DNA of 44,836 bases from the NCBI GenBank assembly GCA_019240125.1, contig JAFAYW010000043.1, forward strand, positions 1 to 44,836. Direction: 5' to 3'. Under the pieces are notes generated by a model. The model was given only the letters and a program-made list of their open reading frames with translations, searched no databases and was not told where the DNA came from. This document shows, in pieces, positions 37,680-44,836 of the stretch; within the stretch, counting starts at the first letter, position 1; each line of letters opens with the position of its first letter. The DNA comes from Alphaproteobacteria bacterium. Its GTDB lineage: Bacteria; Pseudomonadota; Alphaproteobacteria; ATCC43930; CGMCC-115725. The translations under genes were made by a program, and so were the position numbers.

Positions 37680-37693
37680 GCCCTCTAGAGGGC
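37680..37693. repeat. 14-base perfect palindrome
   Basis: GCCCTCTAGAGGGC is its own reverse complement. It lies in the decayed region upstream of the MFS remnant. It might be a transcription-factor site or part of an old mobile-element scar; nothing nearby decides between these. Confidence 0.55.
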
Positions 37694-37820
37694 GTCACCG
37701 AAAGCAACCGCTTTGTCGCCAGTTCAGGTTTCTTCACCCCGGATCGTACAAGGATCCTACAAAGCCCGGCATTATCAGGTCACGCCGCGTCGGCGGCACC
37801 GATCATGATCGATGCGTCGC

Positions 37821-38153
37821 CTAGCGGCCCACGCTCGAATCGCCGCCCGCAATACTCGAGCCGCCGCCCGCTATAGCCGATCCGGAGCCGCCGGTTGCCC
37901 CGGTTGGGGCCGAGGTGCTGCCGGCGGCGAAGTTCGGCACCGGCTCTACAATCGGGCCGCTCGTGATGCCATTGCCATCCGGAAGCGGAGATGCGGCGGC
38001 GCCGGCCGTTGTCGCCGCAGCACCACCCGTCGCGGCCGCACCGCCCTCCGCCGCGCCAAGAGCCGGTGCGGGCGTGTTGACCTGGCCAAAGGCCGCCAGC
38101 GGAGCGGCTGCGAACAGCGCGCTTGCAAAAATCACAGCTCGGGACGTCCGCAT
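37821..38153 (-). CDS. Small secreted Ala/Gly-rich protein
   Basis: A 110-residue protein with a clear signal peptide (MRTSRAVIFASALFAAAPLAAFGQ) and a low-complexity mature part rich in Ala, Gly, Ser and Pro, ending in repeated GGGSS/GGDSS. I recognise no family. The ATG at 38153 has GGAGG five bases upstream, which supports a real gene. The plus-strand shadow across it (37812-39053) has no family-like sequence and is rejected. Confidence 0.7.
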   Translation of the reverse strand: MRTSRAVIFASALFAAAPLAAFGQVNTPAPALGAAEGGAAATGGAAATTAGAAASPLPDGNGITSGPIVEPVPNFAAGSTSAPTGATGGSGSAIAGGGSSIAGGDSSVGR

Positions 38154-38240
38154 CAAAACCTCCGTCGAAAAATCGATCGAAGAGTAAACACCGCCGGCCG
38201 CCCGCTCTCTCGCCCTCTCCCGGCCGACAGGTCCGGCTGG

Positions 38241-39011
38241 CTATTGCAGCGGTCGCCCCTTGCGCGCGATGAACTCGGGAAACGCGTCCTCGGCCTTGGC
38301 ACCGCGCACGACATGCGTCGTGAAGTGCCGCTCCTCGGCAAACTGGTCTTCGATGCTCAGCGTCTTGTGCTTGTTCAGCAAGACCTTGATGCCCTGGATC
38401 GTCTGGCGATTGTTGCCGGCGATGGTTTTGGCCAGTTCCATCGTCTTGCCGTAGAGGTACTCACGCGGCACGAGGTGGTTGAGAAGGCCGATGCGATAGC
38501 ATTCATCAGCCTCGACGATCCGGCCGGAAAACAGCAGCTCCTTGGCCATCGGCCAGCCAATCTGGTTCGGCAATGTCCAGGTCGCGTTGATGCGGCCATA
38601 GGCGGCGGCGAGAAAGCGGAACTTGGTGTCTTCGCAGCCGATCCGGATGTCGAGCGACGAACCCAGCACCGAGGCGCCGCCATAGCAGAGCCCGTTCATC
38701 ATGCCGATCGTCGGCTTGGGGAAGACGCCGATATCGTGCAGCGGGCCATAGGTGCGCATCTTGTCGAGCTCTTCCTGCGAGTACTTGCGGTCGTGCTCGC
38801 GCTGCTCGTGGATGTCGCCGCCCGCCGAAAATGCGCGGCCGGCGCCGGTGAACACGACGCAGGCGACCTCGTCATCAGCCGCATAATGCTCCAGCACGTC
38901 CTTGATCTCGGACATCATCTGCCGGTTCATCGCATTGAGCTTGTCCGGCCGGTTCAGCGTAATCAGCGCGACGCCGTCCTCGACCTTGGTCAGGATCACT
39001 TCATAAGCCAT
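38241..39011 (-). CDS. Enoyl-CoA hydratase/isomerase family protein
   Basis: A 256-residue crotonase-fold protein. The oxyanion-hole segments are GAGRAFSAGGDIHE (about 56-69) and NGLCYGGASVLGSSLDIRIG (about 105-124). A strong GGAGGAGA ribosome-binding site precedes the ATG. Canonical Glu residues of mitochondrial enoyl-CoA hydratase are not obvious at both positions, so hydratase, isomerase or another crotonase activity is possible. It is the last gene of a tight three-gene operon, 11 bases after the methyltransferase stop. Confidence 0.9.
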   Translation of the reverse strand: MAYEVILTKVEDGVALITLNRPDKLNAMNRQMMSEIKDVLEHYAADDEVACVVFTGAGRAFSAGGDIHEQREHDRKYSQEELDKMRTYGPLHDIGVFPKPTIGMMNGLCYGGASVLGSSLDIRIGCEDTKFRFLAAAYGRINATWTLPNQIGWPMAKELLFSGRIVEADECYRIGLLNHLVPREYLYGKTMELAKTIAGNNRQTIQGIKVLLNKHKTLSIEDQFAEERHFTTHVVRGAKAEDAFPEFIARKGRPLQ

Positions 39012-39022
39012 TCTCTCCTCCT

Positions 39023-39754
39023 TCAGTGCGGGATGTTGCCCCAGACGGCGTAGCGGTTGCGGCGGCGCGGTTCGCGGCCTTCGGCACGCGAGCGCTCGGC
39101 CTGCGCGGCGATCAGATCGTGCAATGGATCGGCGCCGATATCGATCAGGTTGCGGACGCGCAGCAGCGCCTCGATCTCGCTGTGTGGACGGCCGTTGAAA
39201 AACGGCAATTGTTCGGTGATGCCCGCATACTCGCCGCTGGTGCGCGCATTCTCGGTTTGCCGCGGCGCGGTATCGGCGTCATACTGCGCGCCATCGATGA
39301 TGACGAGGCGCCCGCCCGGGCGCAAGACGCGGATCCACTCGTCAACAGCCGCTTCGGGATGCGGCAGCGTCCACAGCACATGCCGGCTGATCGCCAGGTC
39401 GAAGCTGTGTGCCGCAAACGGCAGGCTCTCGGCATCCGCCTCCTCGAAGCGGATCGCCCTCCCCTGCTCCCTGGCCTTGCGGCGGGCTGTCGCCAGCATC
39501 GAGGTCGCCAGATCGACGCCGGTCACCCGATGGCCGCGCGCCGCCATCTCCAGGCTCAGGAACCCGGTGCCACAGCCGATATCGAGCGCGTCGAGCGGCC
39601 CCGCCGGCACCACTGCGTCGAGGATGCGGTCCCAGGCGGCACGCTCGGCAGCGGTAGCAATGCTGTGGCCGAAATCCGTGTCGAAATGCGCGGCGCGCTT
39701 GTCCCAATGCGCGGTAACCCGCTGCTTTACAGGATCGGTGACGGACACAGCCAT
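39023..39754 (-). CDS. Class I SAM-dependent methyltransferase
   Basis: A 243-residue methyltransferase with motif I LDIGCGTGF (57-65), an acidic residue at the end of strand beta2 (VTGVDLA), motif for the SAM adenine (FEEADAESLPFA) and the post-motif RVLRPGGRLVIID. It resembles the UbiE/Coq5 group of small-molecule methyltransferases. The substrate is not evident. A strong AGGGAGG lies upstream of the ATG. It is the middle gene of the LLM oxidoreductase-methyltransferase-crotonase operon. Confidence 0.93.
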   Translation of the reverse strand: MAVSVTDPVKQRVTAHWDKRAAHFDTDFGHSIATAAERAAWDRILDAVVPAGPLDALDIGCGTGFLSLEMAARGHRVTGVDLATSMLATARRKAREQGRAIRFEEADAESLPFAAHSFDLAISRHVLWTLPHPEAAVDEWIRVLRPGGRLVIIDGAQYDADTAPRQTENARTSGEYAGITEQLPFFNGRPHSEIEALLRVRNLIDIGADPLHDLIAAQAERSRAEGREPRRRNRYAVWGNIPH

Positions 39755-39765
39755 GCTTTGCCTCC

Positions 39766-40686
39766 CTACTTCAATCCGACGATCTCCGCCAAGGCTTCGA
39801 CCTGTTCGGCGTAACGCGACACGGGGTTCAGCATCAGATGATTGGCCCCCATGCCGACCATCTCCTCCAGCCTGGCGCGAACCTGCTCGGGCGTGCCGTG
39901 GATGCCGCAGGTATCGGTGCCGGGCGGGTTGCGATAGACGTCGGTAAACCAGCGCAACAACTCGCGACGCGCCACCGCCGGGTCTTCATCCACCGCCATG
40001 AAGATGCGCTTCGAGATCGGGAAATTGGTCGTGTCGCGGCCATTGGCGGCGAGCGCCTCCTTGAGGATCGGCACCGAGGCGGCAAAATCGGCGATGCGCG
40101 AGCCGCCCGACCCCATCCAGCCATCCGCGAGCTTGGCGGTACGCCGCACCGCGTCGGGGTGTCCGACCCCCATCCAGATCGGCGGCCGCGGCTTCTGCAC
40201 CGGCTTTGGCCACATCGGCTCGTCGTTCAAATGGTAGAACTTGCCATCATAGCTGATGGTCTCTTCGGTCCACAGCGCCTTGATCAGCTCGATTTCCTCG
40301 CGGAAACGGCGCACCCGGCCGTCGACGGGCACCTCAAACTGGCGGTAATGATGCTCGCGCCCAAGCCCGGCGCCGAGGATGACACGGCCGCCGCTGATCT
40401 GGTCCATACAGGCCCATTGATGCGCCAGCATCAGCGGGCTGTGTACCGCCAGTACGACCACTGAGCAGCCGACGCGGATCTTCGAGGTCACCGCGGCTGC
40501 GTAGGTCAGGATGACGACGGGATCGAAGCAGTTGACGTGGTCGAGGGTGTTTTCGGTGACCCAGAGGTCGCTGAAGCCGAGCGCCTCGGCGCGCTGCGCG
40601 ACATGCCTGATGGTCGCGACATCGATCGGGTCGGGCGAGCGATGCGGCAACGAAATGCCGAACTTGATCTGGTCCTTTAGCGCCAT
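39766..40686 (-). CDS. LLM-class flavin-dependent oxidoreductase
   Basis: A 306-residue luciferase-like monooxygenase with TIM-barrel fold. It begins KFGISLPHRSP and carries GRVILGAGLGREHHYRQF and the FREEIELIKALW segment typical of the F420- or FMN-dependent branch. The best family match from memory is the TIGR03619-type group. The ATG at 40686 is preceded by GGGGGTTG; a TTG two codons upstream is less likely. It leads a three-gene operon with gaps of only 11 bases, which suggests one catabolic pathway, though the substrate is not identifiable. Confidence 0.92.
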   Translation of the reverse strand: MALKDQIKFGISLPHRSPDPIDVATIRHVAQRAEALGFSDLWVTENTLDHVNCFDPVVILTYAAAVTSKIRVGCSVVVLAVHSPLMLAHQWACMDQISGGRVILGAGLGREHHYRQFEVPVDGRVRRFREEIELIKALWTEETISYDGKFYHLNDEPMWPKPVQKPRPPIWMGVGHPDAVRRTAKLADGWMGSGGSRIADFAASVPILKEALAANGRDTTNFPISKRIFMAVDEDPAVARRELLRWFTDVYRNPPGTDTCGIHGTPEQVRARLEEMVGMGANHLMLNPVSRYAEQVEALAEIVGLK

Positions 40687-40807
40687 CCACAACCCCCGCC
40701 CTGCGATCCCGATCCGAGTTTAGCCGGATGCGGAGCGTCAGGGCGAGAGCGCGTTCGGCGGGGCGCCTATGCCCGCGCTCAGAGGATCAGCGCGGACGAT
40801 GTAGCGG

Positions 40808-41506
40808 CTAGTACGGCCGATAGGCCCAGGGTGGCGGTGGCGGATAGCCCATCGGCGGACCGCCATAGCCATAAGGCGGCGGCGGATAGCCCGCCTGCAT
40901 ATTGCCTGGCGGGGGTGGGTAACCACCTTGCATCTCCCCCTGCGGCGGGTAACCCGCCTGCATGTCCCCTTGCTGCGGCCCGCCCATCGGAGGCGCGCTG
41001 CCGGCGGGCCCCGGCCCGTATTGCATGCCGCCGCCGTTATCGCCGCGGCCCAGCTCCTGCGCGTTCAGCTGGTTGGCGACAAAGTCGCTATCAGGCTCCG
41101 CATACCCACCCGGCCCATAATAGCGGCGTGTGGTGTAATGCGTCTTGTGCCGCATCGGGCGCTTGGGAGGCTGCGCCGTCGCGGTCTGGGCCGGGCTTCC
41201 GTTGGTCGTACTGACCGCGGCCGGTGACGCCGCGGAGGCCCCGGGTCGCGTCATCTGCATCGGCCCGGCCTGGACCGTTGGCGCCGCTGATGCCGGGGGC
41301 GCCGCTGATGCCGGGGGCGCCGCTGCTGGCGACCCCGCCGACATCGACGGGGCGGACGGCATCGTTCCCGGCGTGCTGGGCGCGGCGGCATTGCCGGCGG
41401 GGGTGCCGGTTTGCGGCGTGGTAGGGCTCATCGATGTCTGCGCCCAGCTCGGCGCGGCGAACGCGACCACGGCGGCCAGCGCCGCGCCACTCAAGGTATA
41501 TCTCAT
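40808..41506 (-). CDS. Secreted Pro/Gly/Ala-rich low-complexity protein
   Basis: A 232-residue protein with signal peptide (ending in APSWAQ), an Ala/Pro/Ser-rich first half, a basic patch (RPMRHKTHYTTRR), a conserved-looking DSDFVANQLNAQELGR core and a C-terminal region of imperfect GYPPPPGNMQ-type repeats. I do not know its function. The GAT/GCC-rich repeat DNA at 41282-41329 encodes part of the Ala/Pro tract. The protein is probably exported and disordered. Confidence 0.7.
   Translation of the reverse strand: MRYTLSGAALAAVVAFAAPSWAQTSMSPTTPQTGTPAGNAAAPSTPGTMPSAPSMSAGSPAAAPPASAAPPASAAPTVQAGPMQMTRPGASAASPAAVSTTNGSPAQTATAQPPKRPMRHKTHYTTRRYYGPGGYAEPDSDFVANQLNAQELGRGDNGGGMQYGPGPAGSAPPMGGPQQGDMQAGYPPQGEMQGGYPPPPGNMQAGYPPPPYGYGGPPMGYPPPPPWAYRPY
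41282..41329. repeat. 18-base tandem repeat inside a low-complexity gene
   Basis: CGCCGCTGATGCCGGGGG is present twice in perfect tandem, followed by a partial third copy, inside the secreted Pro/Gly-rich gene. An 18-base unit keeps frame and adds six residues per copy, so length variation is possible. Confidence 0.75.
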
Positions 41507-41663
41507 TCCTCACCTCTCGATCGGAGTAACGCGCTGTTCCGCTCAGGGCCCGCGGGTTCTATGATCGGTCCCGCCGACCCTGCCGCGAGTGCGCGTCGCG
41601 ATTGAAACGCCCGGCTAACCGGGTCGTCCCAAAGATTTTAGGGCATTCCCCCAACCGGTATGC

Positions 41664-43106
41664 CTAACGCATCGGCGACGTGACGCGAGCATATAATTCC
41701 TCGGTGAAATCAGGCGGAACGTCAGCCGTCAACCGGCGCTGGTGCGTCGCGAGATCAGCGAGAAACAGATCTCGGCTGATACGGCCGACCACGGTCGGGA
41801 TGCCCCGCTTCATGCTCGGCACATCGCCGATCGGCCAGCCGCCGCTGACAAACCCGGCCGGGTTGTGCACGTGTATGTCGCGCAGGAAGGGTGCCGCGCC
41901 CGGCGCCTTTTCGAGATATTCCTGGCCCGCGCCCAGATAGGGATGCGCGCCGAGATAGGCGTCCGTCTCATCCGGCGGCGGCGTGAAACGGTCGCGCCAC
42001 AGCAGTATCTCGCCAGCGAAATCGGCGAGTTCGGAGCGCGCCTGCGGATCGACGAAATACCCGGTTCCGGCGATCGCGAAGTCGAAGCGCAGAGTCTCGC
42101 CACCCATCTCCGCGACGATCTCGTCGGCGTCCATGCCTGTCACCGGCCACGGCGTCCCTAGGTGCAGGTGGAAATTGTCAAAGCGCATGACACGCTCGAT
42201 CGCATCGGTCGGTGCGGTCGAACCGGCGCGGCGATAGCGGATCGCCTGGTGCCACCGCATCGTGTCGGGCAGATCGTGATAGTTGTCGTAAGCGCCGGGA
42301 TAGCCGCGCACCCGCGAGATCGGCGTCGCCGCCAGCGTCGCGCGCCGGGCGAACAGATGCACCGCCCTCACCCCCGCCTCAAGCGCCACCCCCGCCGCGT
42401 CGAACGCCGACGCGGCGCCACCAACGACAGCGATGCGCTTGCCGCGCAGGGAGGCGAAGTCGATGTCATCGGCGGTGTGCGCATAAAGATGCCGTGGCAG
42501 GTGCTCGGTCAGTTCCGGCGGGATGTAGGGACCGCCATTGCCGGCGACGCCATTGGCCAGGATCACCTTACGCGCAGTCTCGACGGCACTGCCCTGGCGC
42601 GACTCCATATGCAGCCGGAACAGCCCCCCGGCTGGTTCGATGCGGCTGAGGCGTGTGCCGTAGCGCACCGGAATGGCGAGGAATTCGCGATACCAATGCA
42701 GGTATTCGGCCCAATCCTGGCGCGGGATCCGGATGATTCGGGCATAGGCGTCGGCACCGTGGCGTGCCTCGTACCACGCCTGAAACGATAGGCCTGGAAC
42801 CCCGAGCTCCGGACCCGGCAATGTCTTGGGCGTGCGCAGTACATTCATCCGTGCCGCGTTGAGCCACACCCCGGCCCGTGCCTCGTCGGGGGCCATGTCG
42901 ATCACCGATACCTCGCCGATCCCGGCGCGGCGCAACGCCCAGGCAAAGGCGCATCCCGACTGCCCGCCGCCGACGATGACGACGTTATGATCGACCCCGG
43001 GAAGCTCCGGCACCCAGTTGGGCGGGTCGGCGCCGATCAGCCGCAGCGCCTCGCGCGCCCCGACATCGGGGTCGGGATCGGCATCGGGATCGTTGTGGGC
43101 CGCCAT
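41664..43106 (-). CDS. FAD/NAD(P)-binding oxidoreductase
   Basis: A 480-residue flavoprotein with an N-terminal acidic tail, the first dinucleotide-binding loop VVIVGGGQSGCAFA (42-55), a HTADDIDF segment and a second Rossmann loop RIAVVGGAASAFDAA. The layout resembles flavin-containing monooxygenases and the SidA/PvdA N-hydroxylase group, but the substrate is unknown. The ATG at 43106 is favoured by GAGGCGAG upstream; the frame continues 43 codons upstream without homologous sequence. It is divergent from the isomerase-like gene at 43225. Confidence 0.88.
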   Translation of the reverse strand: MAAHNDPDADPDPDVGAREALRLIGADPPNWVPELPGVDHNVVIVGGGQSGCAFAWALRRAGIGEVSVIDMAPDEARAGVWLNAARMNVLRTPKTLPGPELGVPGLSFQAWYEARHGADAYARIIRIPRQDWAEYLHWYREFLAIPVRYGTRLSRIEPAGGLFRLHMESRQGSAVETARKVILANGVAGNGGPYIPPELTEHLPRHLYAHTADDIDFASLRGKRIAVVGGAASAFDAAGVALEAGVRAVHLFARRATLAATPISRVRGYPGAYDNYHDLPDTMRWHQAIRYRRAGSTAPTDAIERVMRFDNFHLHLGTPWPVTGMDADEIVAEMGGETLRFDFAIAGTGYFVDPQARSELADFAGEILLWRDRFTPPPDETDAYLGAHPYLGAGQEYLEKAPGAAPFLRDIHVHNPAGFVSGGWPIGDVPSMKRGIPTVVGRISRDLFLADLATHQRRLTADVPPDFTEELYARVTSPMR

Positions 43107-43224
43107 GGTTCTCGCCTCGTCGTCATCGCTGCAGCCGCGAGCGTAGCGAAGCCGGGCGGCCCCGACTATGCTGCGCTGCGCCGCGCCGCGCCCGACCAAC
43201 GAGGACGACGCCAGGGAGGACAGC
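43107..43224. promoter_or_regulatory. Divergent intergenic region
   Basis: These 118 bases separate two divergent genes and hold both promoters and the GGGAGG ribosome-binding site for the plus-strand gene. I could not place promoter boxes. Confidence 0.35.
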
Positions 43225-43851
43225 ATGCCCGGCACGCAGGGGGTCTCGATCTATATCGACTTCAAAAGCCCCTATGCCTATCTCGCGAAGGACCCTGCCG
43301 AAGCGCTCGCCCGCGACTTGGGTGCGACGCTGGACTGGCTGCCCTACATTCTCGACATCCCGAGCTTTCTCGGCTCGGCGCGGCTCGACAAGCAAGGCAA
43401 TGTTGTCGAAGAGAACCGCAATGCGCATCAATGGCGCCGCGTCAAATACTCGTACATGGATTGCCGGCGGCAGGCGCATAAACGCGGCCTCGTCATTCGC
43501 GGCACACAGAAAATCTGGGATTCAACGCTCGCGGCGACCGGGCTGCTCTATGCCAAGCGCCAGGGCGAGAGCGTTCGCCGCCGCTACACCGATCTGACCT
43601 TTGAGCGCTTCTGGAAGCGCGAACTCGATATCGAGGACACCGCCACTATCGCCAGCGTATTGCGCGAAGCTGGTGCCGATGCGGCCGGCTTTGCCGCCTA
43701 CGCCACCGAGGATGGCCCGCGCGAAGTCTCTCGCATATCGCGCGACGCCGAGGCGATGGGTGTGTTCGGCGTCCCGAGTTTTGTGATCGACGGCGAATTG
43801 TTCTGGGGCAACGAACACCTGCCGGATATCCGGGCAAGGCTCGCTGACTGA
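43225..43851 (+). CDS. DsbA-fold protein, 2-hydroxychromene-2-carboxylate isomerase-like
   Basis: A 208-residue thioredoxin-like protein of the DsbA/kappa-GST group. The start reads IYIDFKSPYAYLA, where Ser is the catalytic residue position in 2-hydroxychromene-2-carboxylate isomerases. There is no CxxC, so it should not be a thiol oxidoreductase. The C-terminal part has GVFGVPSFVIDGELFWG, the conserved cis-Pro loop. The ATG at 43225 has GGGAGGA upstream, and the longer frame to 43168 is not supported. The isomerase activity normally acts in naphthalene catabolism, but the neighbours do not show such a pathway. Confidence 0.85.
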   Translation: MPGTQGVSIYIDFKSPYAYLAKDPAEALARDLGATLDWLPYILDIPSFLGSARLDKQGNVVEENRNAHQWRRVKYSYMDCRRQAHKRGLVIRGTQKIWDSTLAATGLLYAKRQGESVRRRYTDLTFERFWKRELDIEDTATIASVLREAGADAAGFAAYATEDGPREVSRISRDAEAMGVFGVPSFVIDGELFWGNEHLPDIRARLAD

Positions 43852-43854
43852 TCC

Positions 43855-43957
43855 GCTGTCATTGCGAGGCGCGCAGCAACGAAGCAATCTCGCGCAACGA
43901 GCCACATCGGCTCAGGATTGCTTCGCTTTGCCCGCGAAGACCTCGTTGCGCTGAGGA
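43855..43957. repeat. REP-like extragenic palindrome
   Basis: GAAGCAATC at 43881-43889 is inverted as GATTGCTTC at 43916-43924, within CATTGCGAGGCGCGCAGCAAC...CTCGTTGCGC arms. The motif ATTGCGAG...GAAGCAATC is a familiar repetitive palindrome in alphaproteobacterial genomes, as I recall from Bradyrhizobium and relatives. It lies between two plus-strand genes and could form a stable stem, acting as terminator or mRNA stabiliser. Confidence 0.8.
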
Positions 43958-43967
43958 GTCATGTTGC

Positions 43968-44836
43968 ATGGCCGATGAACTGCCAACCGCCGCCCGCGTC
44001 GCCGATCCCGGCATCCGCGCCCTCTATCGCCTGGAAAACCGCTGGCAGGCCTGGCTCGATGTCGAGGCGGCGCTGGCAATTGCGCAGGCCGATCTCGGCA
44101 TCATCCCGCGCGAGGCCGCCGAGGCCATCGCCAAATCGGCGCATTACGAGTTGCTGGACCGTGCCCGCCTCGATGAGGGCTTTGCCCGCACCGGCCACAC
44201 CATCGTGCCGTTGGTCTGGGAATTGAGCCGGGTCACAGGCGAGAAGCACGGCGGCTGGGTGCATTGGGGCGCGACGACCCAGAACATCACGCAGACCGGT
44301 GACCTGCTGGTGTTGCGCCAGGCGCATCGCATCTTTCTGAAGCAGATCGCCGACGCGCTGACCGCCGCCGCCGATCTCGCCGAGCGCAGCGCCGACATGC
44401 CGCTGCCCGGCCGCACGCACGGTCAGCACGCATTGCCGGCGACCTTTGGCTACAAGGTCGCGGTGTGGATCGACGAATTGATCCGCCATTCCGAGCGGTT
44501 TCGCCAGGCGGCACCGCGCATTTTTGTCGCGATGCTCGGCGGCGGCGCCGGGACCTATGCCTCGCTCGGCGAAAACGGACCCAAGGTTCAGGCCGGCATC
44601 GGGCGCTATCTCGGCTTTGGCTCGATGAATGTGCCGTCGCGCGTCATCCTCGACCATCTCGGCGAGAATATCTGCCTGCTCGGTATGCTGGCGGCAAGCG
44701 TCGGGCGGATCGGCCGCGAAATCTATACGCTGATGAAGACCGAGTTCGGCGAGGTCGAGGAGCCAGTGCCGCCGGGCACGGTCGGCAGCTCGACGATGCC
44801 GCAGAAACGCAACCCCAAGCTCTGCCAGGACATCAT
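43968..44836 (+). CDS. Fumarase/adenylosuccinate lyase superfamily protein (partial)
   Basis: The frame is open from ATG at 43968 to the window end, 289 complete codons; the C-terminus is missing. The superfamily signature GSSTMPQKRNP lies near the end (about residues 273-283), and HWGATTQNITQTGD and TGHTIVPLVWEL fit the earlier conserved regions. Candidates are 3-carboxy-cis,cis-muconate cycloisomerase or an adenylosuccinate-lyase-like enzyme; the spacing resembles the cycloisomerase group. AGGAG lies nine bases ahead of the ATG. A competing ATG at 43961 is rejected because it hits a stop after five codons. Confidence 0.88.
   Translation, partial: MADELPTAARVADPGIRALYRLENRWQAWLDVEAALAIAQADLGIIPREAAEAIAKSAHYELLDRARLDEGFARTGHTIVPLVWELSRVTGEKHGGWVHWGATTQNITQTGDLLVLRQAHRIFLKQIADALTAAADLAERSADMPLPGRTHGQHALPATFGYKVAVWIDELIRHSERFRQAAPRIFVAMLGGGAGTYASLGENGPKVQAGIGRYLGFGSMNVPSRVILDHLGENICLLGMLAASVGRIGREIYTLMKTEFGEVEEPVPPGTVGSSTMPQKRNPKLCQDI

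Larger units (their letters stand above)
36924..37820. other. Decayed intergenic stretch of about 900 bases
   Basis: No intact gene is evident. The plus-strand open frames here are Arg/Pro/Ser-rich shadows. The middle part (37292-37640, minus strand) holds the remains of an MFS transporter, described separately. A short minus-strand frame near 37100-37215 ends in VKAYARKVAMAHRH and may be the 3' remnant of another gene, but it has no start and an in-frame stop a few codons upstream. A 14-base palindrome lies at 37680-37693. Confidence 0.5.

Noticed and set aside
37099..37824. 241-codon plus-strand open frame in the decayed region
   Set aside because: Arg/Pro/Ser-rich with no signature; the minus strand of the same DNA holds MFS remnants.
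37812..39053. 413-codon plus-strand open frame over the small secreted protein and the crotonase
   Set aside because: It is antisense to two genes with good ribosome-binding sites and clear families.
43961..43978. ATG at 43961 as start of the lyase
   Set aside because: The frame stops after five codons; the ATG at 43968 gives the lyase frame with AGGAG at proper distance.

Overview
The window looks like chromosome from a GC-rich alphaproteobacterium. The evidence is uniformly GC-rich coding sequence, a glmU-glmS pair, an ETF:ubiquinone oxidoreductase, a DUF1206 membrane protein, a Trp-Arg-Pro-Pro type uracil-DNA glycosylase and a REP-like element with the GAAGCAATC/GATTGCTTC core. A Rhodospirillales-like affiliation is my guess from gene content, not something I could test.

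Layout. 1-19,212 is mostly housekeeping: glmU-glmS (minus), phosphoglycolate phosphatase, a DUF3108 protein, tRNA-Val(CAC), a thiolase, a DUF1206 protein, an MmgE/PrpD protein, an alpha/beta hydrolase, a small Cys protein, an MFS transporter, a cupin, a family 4-like uracil-DNA glycosylase, ETF-QO, a TPR protein overlapping ispE, a Sel1-repeat membrane protein and tRNA-Gln(TTG).

19,469-36,920 is the accessory core. It holds a GT4 glycosyltransferase, a sulfotransferase, a 3,201-residue repeat protein without a Sec signal, a type I secretion ABC transporter and its HlyD adaptor, a DAD-type glycosyltransferase and a family 7 (animal beta-1,4-galactosyltransferase-like) enzyme on the opposite strand. 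In the giant protein I count four blocks of exactly seven GloVer repeats (28 in all), ten Ig-like modules, one glycine-rich beta-helix and six C-terminal DUF4214 units. My reading is a beads-on-a-string surface or secreted protein with four predicted seven-bladed propellers, exported by the adjacent type I system and possibly glycosylated and sulfated by the flanking enzymes. The repeat counts are seen in the sequence; the propeller fold, the export and the decoration are inferences.

36,924-37,820 is a decayed stretch with an MFS transporter pseudogene. 37,821-44,836 returns to metabolism: a small secreted Ala/Gly protein, a tight three-gene operon (LLM flavin oxidoreductase, methyltransferase, enoyl-CoA hydratase), a Pro/Gly-rich secreted protein, an FAD-dependent oxidoreductase, a divergent 2-hydroxychromene-2-carboxylate isomerase-like gene, a REP-like palindrome and a fumarase/adenylosuccinate lyase superfamily gene cut by the window end.
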